Part shown: piece by piece, positions 1 through 8,543 of the stretch
Position numbering within the stretch: the first letter of the stretch is position 1
How the letters are laid out: each line of letters begins with the position of its first letter
Source: Halococcus agarilyticus
GTDB taxonomy: Archaea > Halobacteriota > Halobacteria > Halobacteriales > Halococcaceae
Assembly (NCBI RefSeq): GCF_000334895.1
Contig: NZ_BAFM01000001.1
Span: 124,001-188,000 of the forward strand
Reading direction: 5' to 3'
Length of the DNA: 64,000 nt
The notes under the pieces: model-generated
Databases searched by the model: none
Seen by the model: the letters and a program-made list of their open reading frames with translations, nothing else
What the model was told of the DNA's origin: nothing
Position numbers and translations under genes: made by a program

Positions 1-1
1 G

Positions 2-190
2 CGGTTCGTCGCCGGCGAGGATCAGGAGATCGAGTGGGATGGCGACTGGGGGTATCTGATCGTGGCCCACGACCTCGCGGGCGAGCGCGAACCGCTCGGC
101 GTCGGGCTCTACCTCCACGGCGAACTCCGCTCGCAGATCCCGAAGGGGCGTCGTCGGGAGCTCCGAGGGGTGGATGCGGGCGAGCCATGA
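2..190 (+). CDS. C-terminal fragment of an unrecognised protein
   Basis: An open frame enters from the left edge and ends at TGA 188-190, giving about 62 residues with natural haloarchaeal composition (many Glu and Asp, a Trp-rich start EIEWDGDWGYL). The start lies outside the window, so length and family are unknown. I recognise no motif. It is preferred over the overlapping 34-219 frame, which is Arg/Pro-rich and looks like a shadow. Confidence 0.5.
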   Translation, partial: RFVAGEDQEIEWDGDWGYLIVAHDLAGEREPLGVGLYLHGELRSQIPKGRRRELRGVDAGEP

Positions 191-205
191 GCGCGCCGCG
201 GATGG

Positions 206-526
206 TCAGTGGGCGGTGAAGTTCAGTCCGACGACGCCGAGGACGATGCACGAGATGAATCCCACGCGAGCGACGCTGACCGGCTCGTCGAACAGCACGA
301 CGCCGAGGGTCGCCGCCCCGACCGCACCGATGCCGGTCCAGACCGCGTAGGCCGTCCCGATCGGGAGCGACTCGACCGCCCGCGCCAGCAACAGCATGCT
401 GACGACGAGCGCGACGACGGTCGCGATGCTCGGCAGGAGCTCGGTGAAGCCCTCGGAGTATTCGAGACCGATGGCCCAGCCGACCTCGAACACGCCGGCG
501 ACGACGAGCACGAGCCACGGGTTCAT
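206..526 (-). CDS. sugE: SMR-family exporter, Gdx/SugE subtype (guanidinium exporter-like)
   Basis: Small four-helix membrane protein of 106 residues, the usual SMR length. It starts at ATG 524-526; a longer upstream extension is Arg-rich and not credible. Glu14 in helix 1 (VFEVGWAIGLEY) matches the central proton/substrate glutamate of SMR proteins. WAIGLEYSEGF and LPIGTAYAVWTGIGAVGAA follow the SugE/Gdx pattern rather than EmrE. Gdx proteins exchange guanidinium for protons as antiparallel dimers. The subtype substrate is inferred from these motifs. It stands alone, tail to tail with the fragment at the window edge. Confidence 0.85.
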   Translation of the reverse strand: MNPWLVLVVAGVFEVGWAIGLEYSEGFTELLPSIATVVALVVSMLLLARAVESLPIGTAYAVWTGIGAVGAATLGVVLFDEPVSVARVGFISCIVLGVVGLNFTAH

Positions 527-587
527 ACCCCCGTTCCGACGACGACGGTGATAGGGCTGCCGACACCGGGATCGAGTCTGTCGACGG

Positions 588-2117
588 TTACTTCTCCCGG
601 ACGACACCGCCGCTCAACCCCGCCCACTCGATCCGATAGCCGAGCTGCGACAGCACCGCGCTCGCGTCCTCGATACCGTGCGCGGCAAGGCGTTCCTCGA
701 CCGTCGAGAGTTCGATTCCCGGTTCGATCTCGTCGGCGAGCGTATCGAGCATCGTGGGGCGAACGAGCGTGCGGCCGACCCGCTCGTGCTCGGGGAACTC
801 CCGGCCCTCGATCGCGGTCTCGCTCACCCCGTGATCGGCCGCGAGCGCGGCGAGCCCGATCACGTCCGGTTCGGGAGCGAGTTCGTCGGGCAGTGCTGCC
901 GCCTGCTCGTCGTTCAGTCGGTCCTCGTATCGCCGGAGCGCGTCGCGGACGTCCGCGAGTCGCACGGTGCCCGAGTACGGGATCGCGCGGGCGTCGCGAG
1001 CTTCGAGAGCCTCGCCGACGCCGAGCGACTCGTCGACCGCCACGAGCAGCTCGACGTTCTCCAACCCCTCGATCTGGTCGAGCTTCTTCGCGACGTACTC
1101 GGGCGTCCAGAACCCCATGATCTCGAAGAACACGCGGAACGGCCCGTACTTCCAGTCGAACGCGAAATCGGGGATCATCACCCGTGAGCCGGTCGCGAGC
1201 GGCTCGGGTTCGCGCACGAGCTCCCAGTCGAGATCGAGCGATTCGAACCGCGCGGCGAAGTCCGCTTCCACAGTACTATCGTACTCGACTTCGACCACGG
1301 GCTCGGTGCCAGGCACTCGAAGATCGTCGCCCGTGAGCCGGAGTTCGCGCTCGGTCCCGCGGTCGTCGATGGTCGCCGTGAGCTCCCACTCGCCCGCCTT
1401 CGTGATCGTCCGGAGCAGCCGGGCGAACCGCGTGCCGTACCGCCGCGTCCGCCGGAACAGGCTATCGGGACCCGTCACCACCACCTCGCGGTCCGAGAGC
1501 GCGCTTGCGGTCGAACCGGGGCTCGCGTCGGTGCTCCGGATCTCGTACAGCAATCGAAGGCGCTTCACCGCCGAGACGAGCGCCTTCGGGTCCGCGCTTC
1601 GCACTCGGAGCTCGGTCGCGTCGAACAGTGCTGTTTGGGCGAGCGAGAGGTCGTACTGCGCGCAGAGTTCTTCGGGACTCCACGGTGACTCGAACGCCGC
1701 GAGAATCTCGCGTTCTTCGAGGTCGGCGTACAGCGAGTGCTCGACGGCTTCGGTAGTGCTGTCGAGTCGGTCGGCGGCCGCCGCGAGTGCCTGGCCGCGC
1801 TCGGCCGCAGTCACGACACTCACCGACTCCGCGGCCGCGAACGTCGCGCGCCTGGCGCGCTCGGGGTCGATCTCGGCCCGTGTCTCGAAGGTGGCCTCTC
1901 GGTCGAGCAGCTTCGCGAACCCGCGGACGAGCTTGAAGTCGTCGGCATCGCGTTCGAGTTCTTCGAGCGCGTCGTCGAGTTCGTGGCGGGGCTCGCCGAC
2001 GTGGCCCTGATAGATCCCGATGACCCGCGCTGCGAGCGGGCGGTCCTCCCGGGTCGAAAACTGCGGGTGGTAGCCGCCACCCGCGCGCGACACCCGGAGG
2101 AGGTCCTTCGTGAGCAC
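588..2117 (-). CDS. Bax1-like nuclease (DUF790), partner of XPB helicase
   Basis: A 509-residue protein of the DUF790/COG3372 family, known in archaea as Bax1, a structure-specific nuclease that binds XPB and acts in nucleotide-excision-type repair. The N-terminal part (LTKDLLRVSRAGGGYHPQF) is the family signature. A PD-(D/E)xK-like core is visible at about residues 310-345: IPDFAFDWKYG, then FFEIMGFWTPEYVAKKL, giving the Asp, Glu and Lys of the active site. It lies directly downstream of the XPB gene on the same strand, the usual archaeal arrangement, but here about 310 bp of repeat-bearing DNA separates them. Confidence 0.88.
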   Translation of the reverse strand: MLTKDLLRVSRAGGGYHPQFSTREDRPLAARVIGIYQGHVGEPRHELDDALEELERDADDFKLVRGFAKLLDREATFETRAEIDPERARRATFAAAESVSVVTAAERGQALAAAADRLDSTTEAVEHSLYADLEEREILAAFESPWSPEELCAQYDLSLAQTALFDATELRVRSADPKALVSAVKRLRLLYEIRSTDASPGSTASALSDREVVVTGPDSLFRRTRRYGTRFARLLRTITKAGEWELTATIDDRGTERELRLTGDDLRVPGTEPVVEVEYDSTVEADFAARFESLDLDWELVREPEPLATGSRVMIPDFAFDWKYGPFRVFFEIMGFWTPEYVAKKLDQIEGLENVELLVAVDESLGVGEALEARDARAIPYSGTVRLADVRDALRRYEDRLNDEQAAALPDELAPEPDVIGLAALAADHGVSETAIEGREFPEHERVGRTLVRPTMLDTLADEIEPGIELSTVEERLAAHGIEDASAVLSQLGYRIEWAGLSGGVVREK

Positions 2118-2425
2118 ACCGGAAATGGTGGCCCGTCGTATAAAAATCGCACCGCGCTACCCGACTGTCAGTCGAGAACTCGTTCACACCCGTCGTCCAC
2201 TCTCGGCAGCGGTGGCGCGCGGCTGCGCGCCGTTCATCGGCGCGCAACTCGCGTGCGAGGGATGACCGAGTGGAGTGAGCAGCGCGAACGGAACGAGGGA
2301 GTCGGCTGGGGAGGCTCGTGGTCTGTGGTTCTCATTTGAGTCGGCAATCGTAGCGGTTCTCACGACAGCGACAGTCACGGCAGCCGTTTTGCGGCGTACC
2401 GACGAATAGCCAAACAGCCCGAGTG
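2118..2425. other. Intergenic region between XPB and Bax1 genes
   Basis: No gene is supported. The stretch contains one copy of a dispersed repeat at 2252-2338 (listed separately), a short palindromic cluster (gcgcgcggctgcgcgc, 2216-2231), and a TATA-like gtataaaaa at 2138-2146 that sits on the plus strand but is A/T-rich enough to serve either strand. The frames crossing it are Arg-rich and look non-coding. Confidence 0.6.
2252..2338 (-). repeat. Dispersed intergenic repeat family 2, copy 1
   Basis: Read on the minus strand it begins CAAATGAGAACCACAGACC, continues through CCTCCCCAGCCGACTCC and ends GTCATCCCTCGCACG. A second copy at 8411-8490 on the plus strand has the same blocks in the same order with scattered changes. 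This copy starts about 88 bp beyond the XPB stop codon (2426), in the direction of XPB transcription. Confidence 0.75.
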
Positions 2426-3760
2426 TCACCGTCGCCGCTCGGCCACCCGCTCCTCGGCGGTCTCCTCGGTGACGACCTCGTAGAGCAGCGCCCGCCCGCT
2501 ATCCTCTGTCGGACGCAGAATCCGCCCGAGCCGCTGGGTGAACTCCCGGGTCGAGCCGCTTCCCGACAGCACCACCGCCACGTTCGCGGCCGGCACGTCC
2601 ACGCCCTCATCGAGCACGTTCGCCGCCACGACCCGCGAGTAGGTCCCTTCGCGGAACTTCGCGAGGATCTCCCGGCGCTCGGCTGCCCCCGTCTGGTGGG
2701 TGATCGCTGGGATGAGAAACCGCTCCGAAAGCCGATACACGAGGTCGTTGTGCGCGGTGAAGACGATCACGCGGTCCTCGCGGTGGCGATCGAGGAGGTC
2801 GGCAAGCGTCTCGACTTTCGCATCCGCGTTCATCATCACCTCGCGGGCGCGCTGGTTGGCGAGCAGCGCCTCGCGCGCCTGGGGGTCGTTGCCCGAGCGC
2901 ATCACGAGCTTCCGGTAGTCGCTGCCGCTCCGCATGTCGAGGTTCGAGGCCGCGAGGTAGTTCGTGAACGTCTCGCGGTGATCGTCGTATGCGGCGCGCT
3001 CCGCGTCGGTGAGTTCGACTGCGAGTCGCTTGATGTCGTATGCCGCGAGGTGCTCCCCTGCCAGATCGTCGGGGGCGATGCGGTGGACGAGCGGACCGCA
3101 GAGATCCTCGACGGTCTCGTGTGCGCCGTCGGGCCGTTCGAACGTCGCGGTCAGCCCGAGCCGTGCGGGTGCGGCGAGCAGGCGCGCGATCTCGCGGTAG
3201 CCCTCACCGCCGAGGTGGTGGACCTCGTCGAAGACCACGAGCCCGAACCGGTCACCGATGTCGTCGGCCCGGAGGTAGGCGGAGTCGTACGTCGCGACCG
3301 TGAGCGCTTCGACGTTCTGCTCGCCGCCGCCGAGTTGGCCGACCTCCACGTCGAACTCGGTTTCGCACTCGCGTCGCCACTGTTCGAGCAGATCGATGGT
3401 CGGCACGACCACGAGCGCCGCGGTGTCGAGCGTCTCGATCGCCGCGAGCCCGATCACGGTCTTCCCGCTGCCGGTCGGGAGTTCGAGACAGCCCCGGTCG
3501 CCGTTCGCGCGCCACGCGTCGAGCGCTTCCTGTTGGTAGTCCCGGAGTTCGTACGCCGACGCCACGTCGAGCGAAGGGGCGTCGAGCACGCGGTCGTCGT
3601 AGGCGACGCCACGCTCGTCGAGCGCCTCGCGGAGCGTCGCGTAGTGGACGGCGGGCGCACGCGCGGTCTTCGAACGCGGGTCGGTCTCGACGAACGGGAG
3701 ATCGGGAACGTCACCCTCGATTCGAATGGTCCCGTCCTCGAACGCGAGCGTGACGGTCAC
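2426..3760 (-). CDS. rad25: XPB/Rad25-type DNA helicase
   Basis: Superfamily-2 helicase of 444 residues, the compact archaeal XPB length. Visible motifs are Walker A LPTGSGKT (about residue 92), a DEVH box in VVFDEVHHLGG (about 176), a GLTATFER motif III region, and motif VI QRLGRILRP near 410. XPB opens DNA at lesions with the Bax1 nuclease, whose gene follows. The start codon is ATG at 3758-3760, divergent from grpE across only 78 bp. Confidence 0.93.
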   Translation of the reverse strand: MTVTLAFEDGTIRIEGDVPDLPFVETDPRSKTARAPAVHYATLREALDERGVAYDDRVLDAPSLDVASAYELRDYQQEALDAWRANGDRGCLELPTGSGKTVIGLAAIETLDTAALVVVPTIDLLEQWRRECETEFDVEVGQLGGGEQNVEALTVATYDSAYLRADDIGDRFGLVVFDEVHHLGGEGYREIARLLAAPARLGLTATFERPDGAHETVEDLCGPLVHRIAPDDLAGEHLAAYDIKRLAVELTDAERAAYDDHRETFTNYLAASNLDMRSGSDYRKLVMRSGNDPQAREALLANQRAREVMMNADAKVETLADLLDRHREDRVIVFTAHNDLVYRLSERFLIPAITHQTGAAERREILAKFREGTYSRVVAANVLDEGVDVPAANVAVVLSGSGSTREFTQRLGRILRPTEDSGRALLYEVVTEETAEERVAERRR

Positions 3761-3808
3761 GCGGTCCCTCGGTGTTCTGCGGGCTTAACGCTGGGTGATT
3801 TCTGAATC

Positions 3809-3816
3809 CTTTTACC
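3809..3816 (+). promoter_or_regulatory. TATA-like box of grpE
   Basis: CTTTTACC centred about 27 nt before the grpE ATG at 3839, which places transcription start at or next to the start codon (leaderless mRNA, common in haloarchaea). Confidence 0.55.
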
Positions 3817-3838
3817 CGCGTGTCGGCTGGTTTCGACC

Positions 3839-4489
3839 ATGACCGACGACGCGGACGCGACCGAGCCGAGCGAATCGGCCGAGAGCGCGGCGGACGAGCC
3901 GACGTCAGAGGCGGGTTCGCCATCGGAATCGGCGACCGAGGGCGCGGCGGCGGGAGCGGTCGGCGAGGAGCTCGAAGCCCGCGTCGAAGACGCCTCGACC
4001 GAGGAACTCGCGCGCGAAATTGCCGGACTCCGCGACCGTGCGGCGACGGCCGAGCGCGAACTCGAAACTCAGACCGACGAGATCGACGACCTCGAATCCA
4101 AGCTCAAGCGAAAACAGGCCGACTTCCAGAACTACAAGCAGCGCACTCAGCGCCAGCAGGAGGATCTCCAAGAACGCGCGACCGAGGACCTCGTCGAGCG
4201 CCTGCTCGACGTTCGGGACAACCTCGCGCGTGCGCTCTCCGAGGACACCGACGCCGACATCCGGCCAGGCGTCGAGAGCACGCTCGCGGAGTTCGACCGG
4301 GTGCTCGCCGAGGAGAACCTCGCGACCATCGAACCCGAACCGGGCAGCGAGGTCGACCCCCAGCGCCACGAGGTCATGATGCGCATCGAGAGCGACGAAC
4401 CCGAAGACACGGTCGCCGAGGTCTTCCGGCCAGGCTACGAGATGGGCGAGAAGGTACTTCGGCCCGCCCAGATCACCGTCAGCGAGTAG
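3839..4489 (+). CDS. grpE: GrpE nucleotide exchange factor
   Basis: A 216-residue co-chaperone that releases ADP from DnaK. An acidic low-complexity N-terminus (about residues 1-45) is followed by a long coiled coil (about 50-110, with KRKQADFQNYKQRTQRQQED) and the beta-domain with IEPEPGSEVDPQRHEVM and VAEVFRPGYEMGEKVLRPA, both GrpE hallmarks. It is 950 bp upstream of dnaK on the same strand, with an opposite-strand DUF2071 gene in between. A TATA-like box 27 nt upstream suggests a leaderless transcript. Confidence 0.95.
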   Translation: MTDDADATEPSESAESAADEPTSEAGSPSESATEGAAAGAVGEELEARVEDASTEELAREIAGLRDRAATAERELETQTDEIDDLESKLKRKQADFQNYKQRTQRQQEDLQERATEDLVERLLDVRDNLARALSEDTDADIRPGVESTLAEFDRVLAEENLATIEPEPGSEVDPQRHEVMMRIESDEPEDTVAEVFRPGYEMGEKVLRPAQITVSE

Positions 4490-4515
4490 CGGTCGTCGAC
4501 AGCGTCCCGAGTCAA

Positions 4516-5214
4516 CTACTCTTCTTGCAGTCGCTTGCTCGGCGAGGTAGTGATCTCGACGCCAGGGCTGTAGTAGTGAACCGGTTCCCTTACTGGATCG
4601 GCGAACCCGTTCGCTCGGAAGATGGTGTTCTCGTCGATCCGTACGTTCGCGGGGTAGAGCGGCCACGGATCGTGTTCGACAGTCGAGTACCGCACCGTGC
4701 CGTCGGGGGCCTCGGTGTGAAAGCGGTAGCGCTCGGTCAGGAAGGTCGCGAGGGGGTCCGATTCCGGGTCGAACCGCTCGCCCGCGGGTTCGTAGGTGGC
4801 GGCGAACTCCACCGGCCGCGCGCCGGGGTGGAACCGACGACTCTCGAACCGACTCGTACCGCTCTCGCTTCGACGGTGGTTCATGCGGGCGTAGTAGTAC
4901 GGCAGGTGGTGAAAGAGGCGTGCGCCAAGCACGCCCAGCACGCCCTCGGCGTCGAGGCTGAAGAAGTAGACGCTGGGGGTGTCCTCACAGGTGACGTAGG
5001 TTCGGAGGTTGAGTTCGGGGAGGTCGACACCGAGTCGGGTGGGAAGCCCGCGCGGGCGGACGGCCGCGTTCGTGAACGGCACCACCGAGAGCCACGCGCT
5101 CCCGTCGTAGGTGTCGACGGCGAGCGCGTCCGGCAGGTGTGCATCGACGAGGTCGGGATCGACGGGCCAGTTGGCGAAGAGAAGCTCCTGCCAGTCCATC
5201 GCGAGGGCGACGAC
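4516..5214 (-). CDS. DUF2071 (YqjF-like) protein
   Basis: About 232 residues. The pattern WQELLFANWPVDPDLVDAHLP, VPFTNAAVRPRGLP, ELNLRTYV and PSVYFFSLDA is that of the DUF2071/YqjF family, beta-rich proteins of unknown function. The true start may be ATG 5214 (MVVALAMDW) or ATG 5199 (MDWQELLFA); the frame opens further to 5235. It lies between grpE and dnaK on the opposite strand, so it interrupts what is usually a grpE-dnaK unit. Confidence 0.8.
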   Translation of the reverse strand, partial: VVALAMDWQELLFANWPVDPDLVDAHLPDALAVDTYDGSAWLSVVPFTNAAVRPRGLPTRLGVDLPELNLRTYVTCEDTPSVYFFSLDAEGVLGVLGARLFHHLPYYYARMNHRRSESGTSRFESRRFHPGARPVEFAATYEPAGERFDPESDPLATFLTERYRFHTEAPDGTVRYSTVEHDPWPLYPANVRIDENTIFRANGFADPVREPVHYYSPGVEITTSPSKRLQEE

Positions 5215-5409
5215 CATGGATGTGGAAGGGGCCACGAAGGCTCGTGTGTTTCGCCGTGGACACGAGCCGAGAGCGCGTTCGGTTGATCGCCCGCCGAGCG
5301 GTCGTATTGCGGTCGGAATATAGGTCGGTGACGATCACGGCTCGCGAACCGCGAAACCGCAACCGGGGAGTACGATCAACGAGACGCGGCTGGTGACGCA
5401 TCTTAGCAA

Positions 5410-5417
5410 CTTTTAAC
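5410..5417 (+). promoter_or_regulatory. TATA-like box of dnaK
   Basis: CTTTTAAC lies about 33 nt before the dnaK ATG at 5446, giving an expected 5' leader of only a few nucleotides. This shows dnaK has its own promoter after the DUF2071 insertion. Confidence 0.5.
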
Positions 5418-5445
5418 CCGCCGAAAGCGATACGCGTACCCAACA

Positions 5446-7386
5446 ATGGCGAGCAACAAGATCCTCGGTATCGATCTCGGCACGACGAACAGCGCCTTCG
5501 CAGTGATGGAGGGTGGCGACCCCGAAATCATTGTGAATGGCGAGGGAGATCGCACCACACCCTCCGTGGTGGCTTTCGACGACGACGAGCGACTCGTCGG
5601 CAAACCGGCGAAGAACCAGGCGATCCAGAACCCAGATCGGACCGTCGAATCGATCAAACGCTACATGGGAGAGGATCACACCGTCGAGATCGACGGCGAG
5701 GACTACACTCCGGAAGAGATCTCGGCACTGATCCTCGGCAAGATCAAACGGGACGCCGAGGAGTACCTCGGCGAGGAGATCGAGAAGGCGGTGATCACGG
5801 TGCCGGCGTACTTCTCGGACAGCCAGCGCCAGGCGACGAAGGACGCCGGCGAGATCGCGGGCTTCGAGGTCGAGCGCATCATCAACGAGCCAACAGCGGC
5901 CTCGATGGCGTACGGCCTCGACGACGAGTCCGACCAGACCGTGATGGTCTACGACCTCGGCGGCGGGACGTTCGACGTCTCGGTGCTCGATCTGGGTGGT
6001 GGGGTCTACGAGGTCGTCGCCACGAACGGTGACAACGACCTCGGCGGGGACGACTGGGACGACGCCATCGTCGACTGGCTCGCGGCGGAGTTCGAGTCAG
6101 AGCACGGGTTCGATCTTCGGGAGGACAGGCAGGCCCTCCAGCGGTTGAAGGACGCGGCCGAGGAGGCCAAGATCGAACTCTCGAACCGCAAAGAGACCAC
6201 GATCAACCTCCCGTTCATCACCGCCACGGACTCGGGACCGGTCCACCTCGAAGAGGATCTCACCCGCGCGAAGTTCGAGTCCCTCACGTCGGGCCTCATC
6301 GAACGGACCGTCGAGCCAACCGAGCAGGCGCTCTCGGACGCTGACTACGACGCCGACGACATCGACGAAGTGATTCTCGTGGGTGGTTCGACTCGGATGC
6401 CACAGGTCCAAGAGCAGGTTTCGGATCTCGCCGGTCAGGACCCCCAGAAGAACGTCAACCCCGACGAGGCCGTCGCGCTCGGCGCGGCGATCCAGGGCGG
6501 CGTGCTCTCCGGGGACGTCGACGACATCGTGCTGCTCGACGTCACTCCACTCTCGCTCGGGATCGAGGTCAAAGGAGGTCTCTTCGAGCGCCTGATCGAG
6601 AAGAACACCACGATTCCCACGGAGGAATCGAAGATCTTCACCACCGCGGCGGCGAACCAGACCCAGGTCCAGGTTCGGGTCTTCCAGGGCGAGCGCGAGA
6701 TCGCCGACGAGAACGAGCTGCTGGGCGAGTTCCAGCTCTCGGGGATTCCGCCCGCTCCTGCAGGGACGCCTCAGATCGAAGTGACGTTCAACATCGACGA
6801 GAACGGTATCGTGAACGTCGAGGCCGAGGATCAGGGCTCGGGCAACAAGGAGGACATCACCATCGAGGGCGGTGCGGGCCTCTCTGACGACGAGATCGAC
6901 CGGATGCAGGAGGAAGCCGAGGAGTACGCCGAGGAGGACGAGCAGCGGCGCGAGCGCATCGAGGCCCGCAACGAGGCCGAGAGCGCCGTCCAGCGCGCGA
7001 ACTCGCTCCTCGAAGAGAACGAGGAGGAGGTCGACGACGATCTCCGCGCCGACATCGAGGACGCGATCGGCGACGTCGAAGCAGTTCTGGAGGACGAGGA
7101 CGCCACGACCGAGGAGCTCCAGGACGCAACCGAGGAGCTCTCGACCGAGCTTCAGGAGATCGGCAAGCAGATGTACCAGCAACAGGAGGCCGCCCAGCAG
7201 GCTGCGGGCGGAGCCGGCGGCGCGGGTGCCGGCCCTGGCGGTGCGGCGGGCGGGCCCGGCGGCGCGGGCCCCGGAGGAATGGGTGACATGGGCGGCGACG
7301 GCGCGGCCGACGACGACGAGGAGTACGTCGACGCCGACTTCGAGGATGTGGACGAAAACGACGAAGACGAGGAATCGTCTTCCTGA
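5446..7386 (+). CDS. dnaK: Molecular chaperone DnaK (Hsp70)
   Basis: A 646-residue Hsp70. Phosphate-binding motifs are [13 protein letters not shown] (about residue 8), [15 protein letters not shown] (about 168) and [14 protein letters not shown] (about 305). The substrate-binding domain includes [14 protein letters not shown]. The tail is a Gly/Ala-rich linker followed by a strongly acidic end with [12 protein letters not shown], the Hsp70 EEVD-like region. ATP-driven folding of client proteins with GrpE and DnaJ is established for the family. No dnaJ follows: the next gene is a DUF211 protein. Confidence 0.97.
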   Translation: MASNKILGIDLGTTNSAFAVMEGGDPEIIVNGEGDRTTPSVVAFDDDERLVGKPAKNQAIQNPDRTVESIKRYMGEDHTVEIDGEDYTPEEISALILGKIKRDAEEYLGEEIEKAVITVPAYFSDSQRQATKDAGEIAGFEVERIINEPTAASMAYGLDDESDQTVMVYDLGGGTFDVSVLDLGGGVYEVVATNGDNDLGGDDWDDAIVDWLAAEFESEHGFDLREDRQALQRLKDAAEEAKIELSNRKETTINLPFITATDSGPVHLEEDLTRAKFESLTSGLIERTVEPTEQALSDADYDADDIDEVILVGGSTRMPQVQEQVSDLAGQDPQKNVNPDEAVALGAAIQGGVLSGDVDDIVLLDVTPLSLGIEVKGGLFERLIEKNTTIPTEESKIFTTAAANQTQVQVRVFQGEREIADENELLGEFQLSGIPPAPAGTPQIEVTFNIDENGIVNVEAEDQGSGNKEDITIEGGAGLSDDEIDRMQEEAEEYAEEDEQRRERIEARNEAESAVQRANSLLEENEEEVDDDLRADIEDAIGDVEAVLEDEDATTEELQDATEELSTELQEIGKQMYQQQEAAQQAAGGAGGAGAGPGGAAGGPGGAGPGGMGDMGGDGAADDDEEYVDADFEDVDENDEDEESSS

Positions 7387-7456
7387 CGGGACTCGCGCGA
7401 CGAGCACATAGTTACATCAACACCTCCTTATCGGTGCGGCTCCGTACTGGAGTCGT

Positions 7457-7744
7457 ATGGCCACGATCCGCCAGCTGGTGCTGGACGTTCTCAAACCCCA
7501 CGAGCCGACGATGCTCTCGATCGCCCAGGAGATCGCCGACACCGACGGCGTCGATGGGGTGAACGCCATTCTCATCGAGATGGACGAGGAGGTTCGCAAC
7601 ATCAAGTTCACCGTCGAGGGCGATGACATCGATTACGACGAGGTGACGGCGGTGATCGAGGATACGGGCGCGACGGTTCACTCGGTCGATCAGGTCGCCT
7701 GCGGTGAGCGCATCGTCGAGGACGCCCCGACGCCTCAGGACTGA
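7457..7744 (+). CDS. DUF211 family protein
   Basis: A 95-residue protein with the DUF211 pattern: RQLVLDVLKPHEPTML, DGVNAILIEMDEEVRNIKFTVEG, YDEVTAVIEDTGATVHSVDQVACG. DUF211 proteins are small ferredoxin-fold proteins, possibly metal-related, of unproven role. Its TGA overlaps the ATG of the next gene by one base (TGATG at 7742-7746), indicating translational coupling with the VIT1-like membrane protein. Confidence 0.88.
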   Translation: MATIRQLVLDVLKPHEPTMLSIAQEIADTDGVDGVNAILIEMDEEVRNIKFTVEGDDIDYDEVTAVIEDTGATVHSVDQVACGERIVEDAPTPQD

Positions 7745-8325
7745 TGAGTGCGGACTCGGGGTCGCTGCGCGAGCGGATCGGAACCGACGTGATCGGCCCG
7801 ATCGCCAGGCGGTATTTCGTCTCGAACGGGTTCGACGGCGCGCTCACCGGAGTCGGCGTCACGGTCGGCGCATACCTCTCGGGGATCGACGACGGGCTCA
7901 CCGTCATCAGTCTCGGCCTCGGTGCGGCCGTCGGCCTCACCACCTCCGGAGTCTGGAGCGTCTGGGAGATCGAACGGGCGGAGATGCGCGCCGAGATCCA
8001 AGAAACCGAAGAGGCGATGCTCACCAATCTGAGTGACACGCAGGTCGAGCGTGACAAGATGAGCAACCAGGTCGTCAACGCGCTGATGAGCGGTCTCGGC
8101 CCGCTGCTCGGGCTCGTGGTGCCGCTCACCCCGTTCCTGTTCGAGGGGGCGGTGTTCACGCTGTTCGAGGCGACGCTGGTCTCGGTCGGGATCGCGGTCG
8201 GCGTGTTGTTCGCCTTCGGCGCGTACATGGCTTCGATCTCGCGCCAGCGGTGGTACGTCGCCGGCATTCGCATGGGGCTTGCCGGGATCGTCGTCGCGGT
8301 TCTCAACGTCTTTCTGCCGGGATAG
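7744..8325 (+). CDS. VIT1/CCC1-family membrane protein
   Basis: A 193-residue membrane protein with about five hydrophobic segments. RRYFVSNGFDGALTGVGVTVGAYLSG matches the first helix of VIT1/CCC1 proteins (COG1814), which carry Fe2+/Mn2+ in other lineages. A charged middle (EIERAEMRAEIQETEEAML) occupies the place of the family's metal-binding helical hairpin. Transport of a specific metal is inferred. Coupling to the DUF211 gene suggests a two-protein unit. Confidence 0.75.
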   Translation: MSADSGSLRERIGTDVIGPIARRYFVSNGFDGALTGVGVTVGAYLSGIDDGLTVISLGLGAAVGLTTSGVWSVWEIERAEMRAEIQETEEAMLTNLSDTQVERDKMSNQVVNALMSGLGPLLGLVVPLTPFLFEGAVFTLFEATLVSVGIAVGVLFAFGAYMASISRQRWYVAGIRMGLAGIVVAVLNVFLPG

Positions 8326-8410
8326 CTGTAAAATCCCGTTCCGACTGTTGGTTGGTGGGGGTTGGCAGCCATGGTATCAGTAGCCGATTCGTCGACAACG
8401 AATCACGGTG

Positions 8411-8490
8411 CAAATGAGAGACCGCAGACCACACACCTCCCCAACCGACTCCTTCGCCTCACCTCGTTCGGCTCAGTCATCCCTCGCACG
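8411..8490 (+). repeat. Dispersed intergenic repeat family 2, copy 2
   Basis: Reads CAAATGAGAGACCGCAGACC, then CCTCCCCAACCGACTCC and GTCATCCCTCGCACG, matching copy 1 (2252-2338, opposite strand). It begins about 85 bp after the VIT1-like stop codon at 8325, almost the same distance as copy 1 from the XPB stop. Confidence 0.75.
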
Positions 8491-8543
8491 GTGTCCGCGC
8501 GCGCCACCGCCTTCGGCAATGAACGGATTTCGGCCCACAGTCG

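Noticed and set aside
2423-3805. 460-residue plus-strand ORF
   Set aside because: Shadow of the XPB helicase gene; no motif and abnormal composition.
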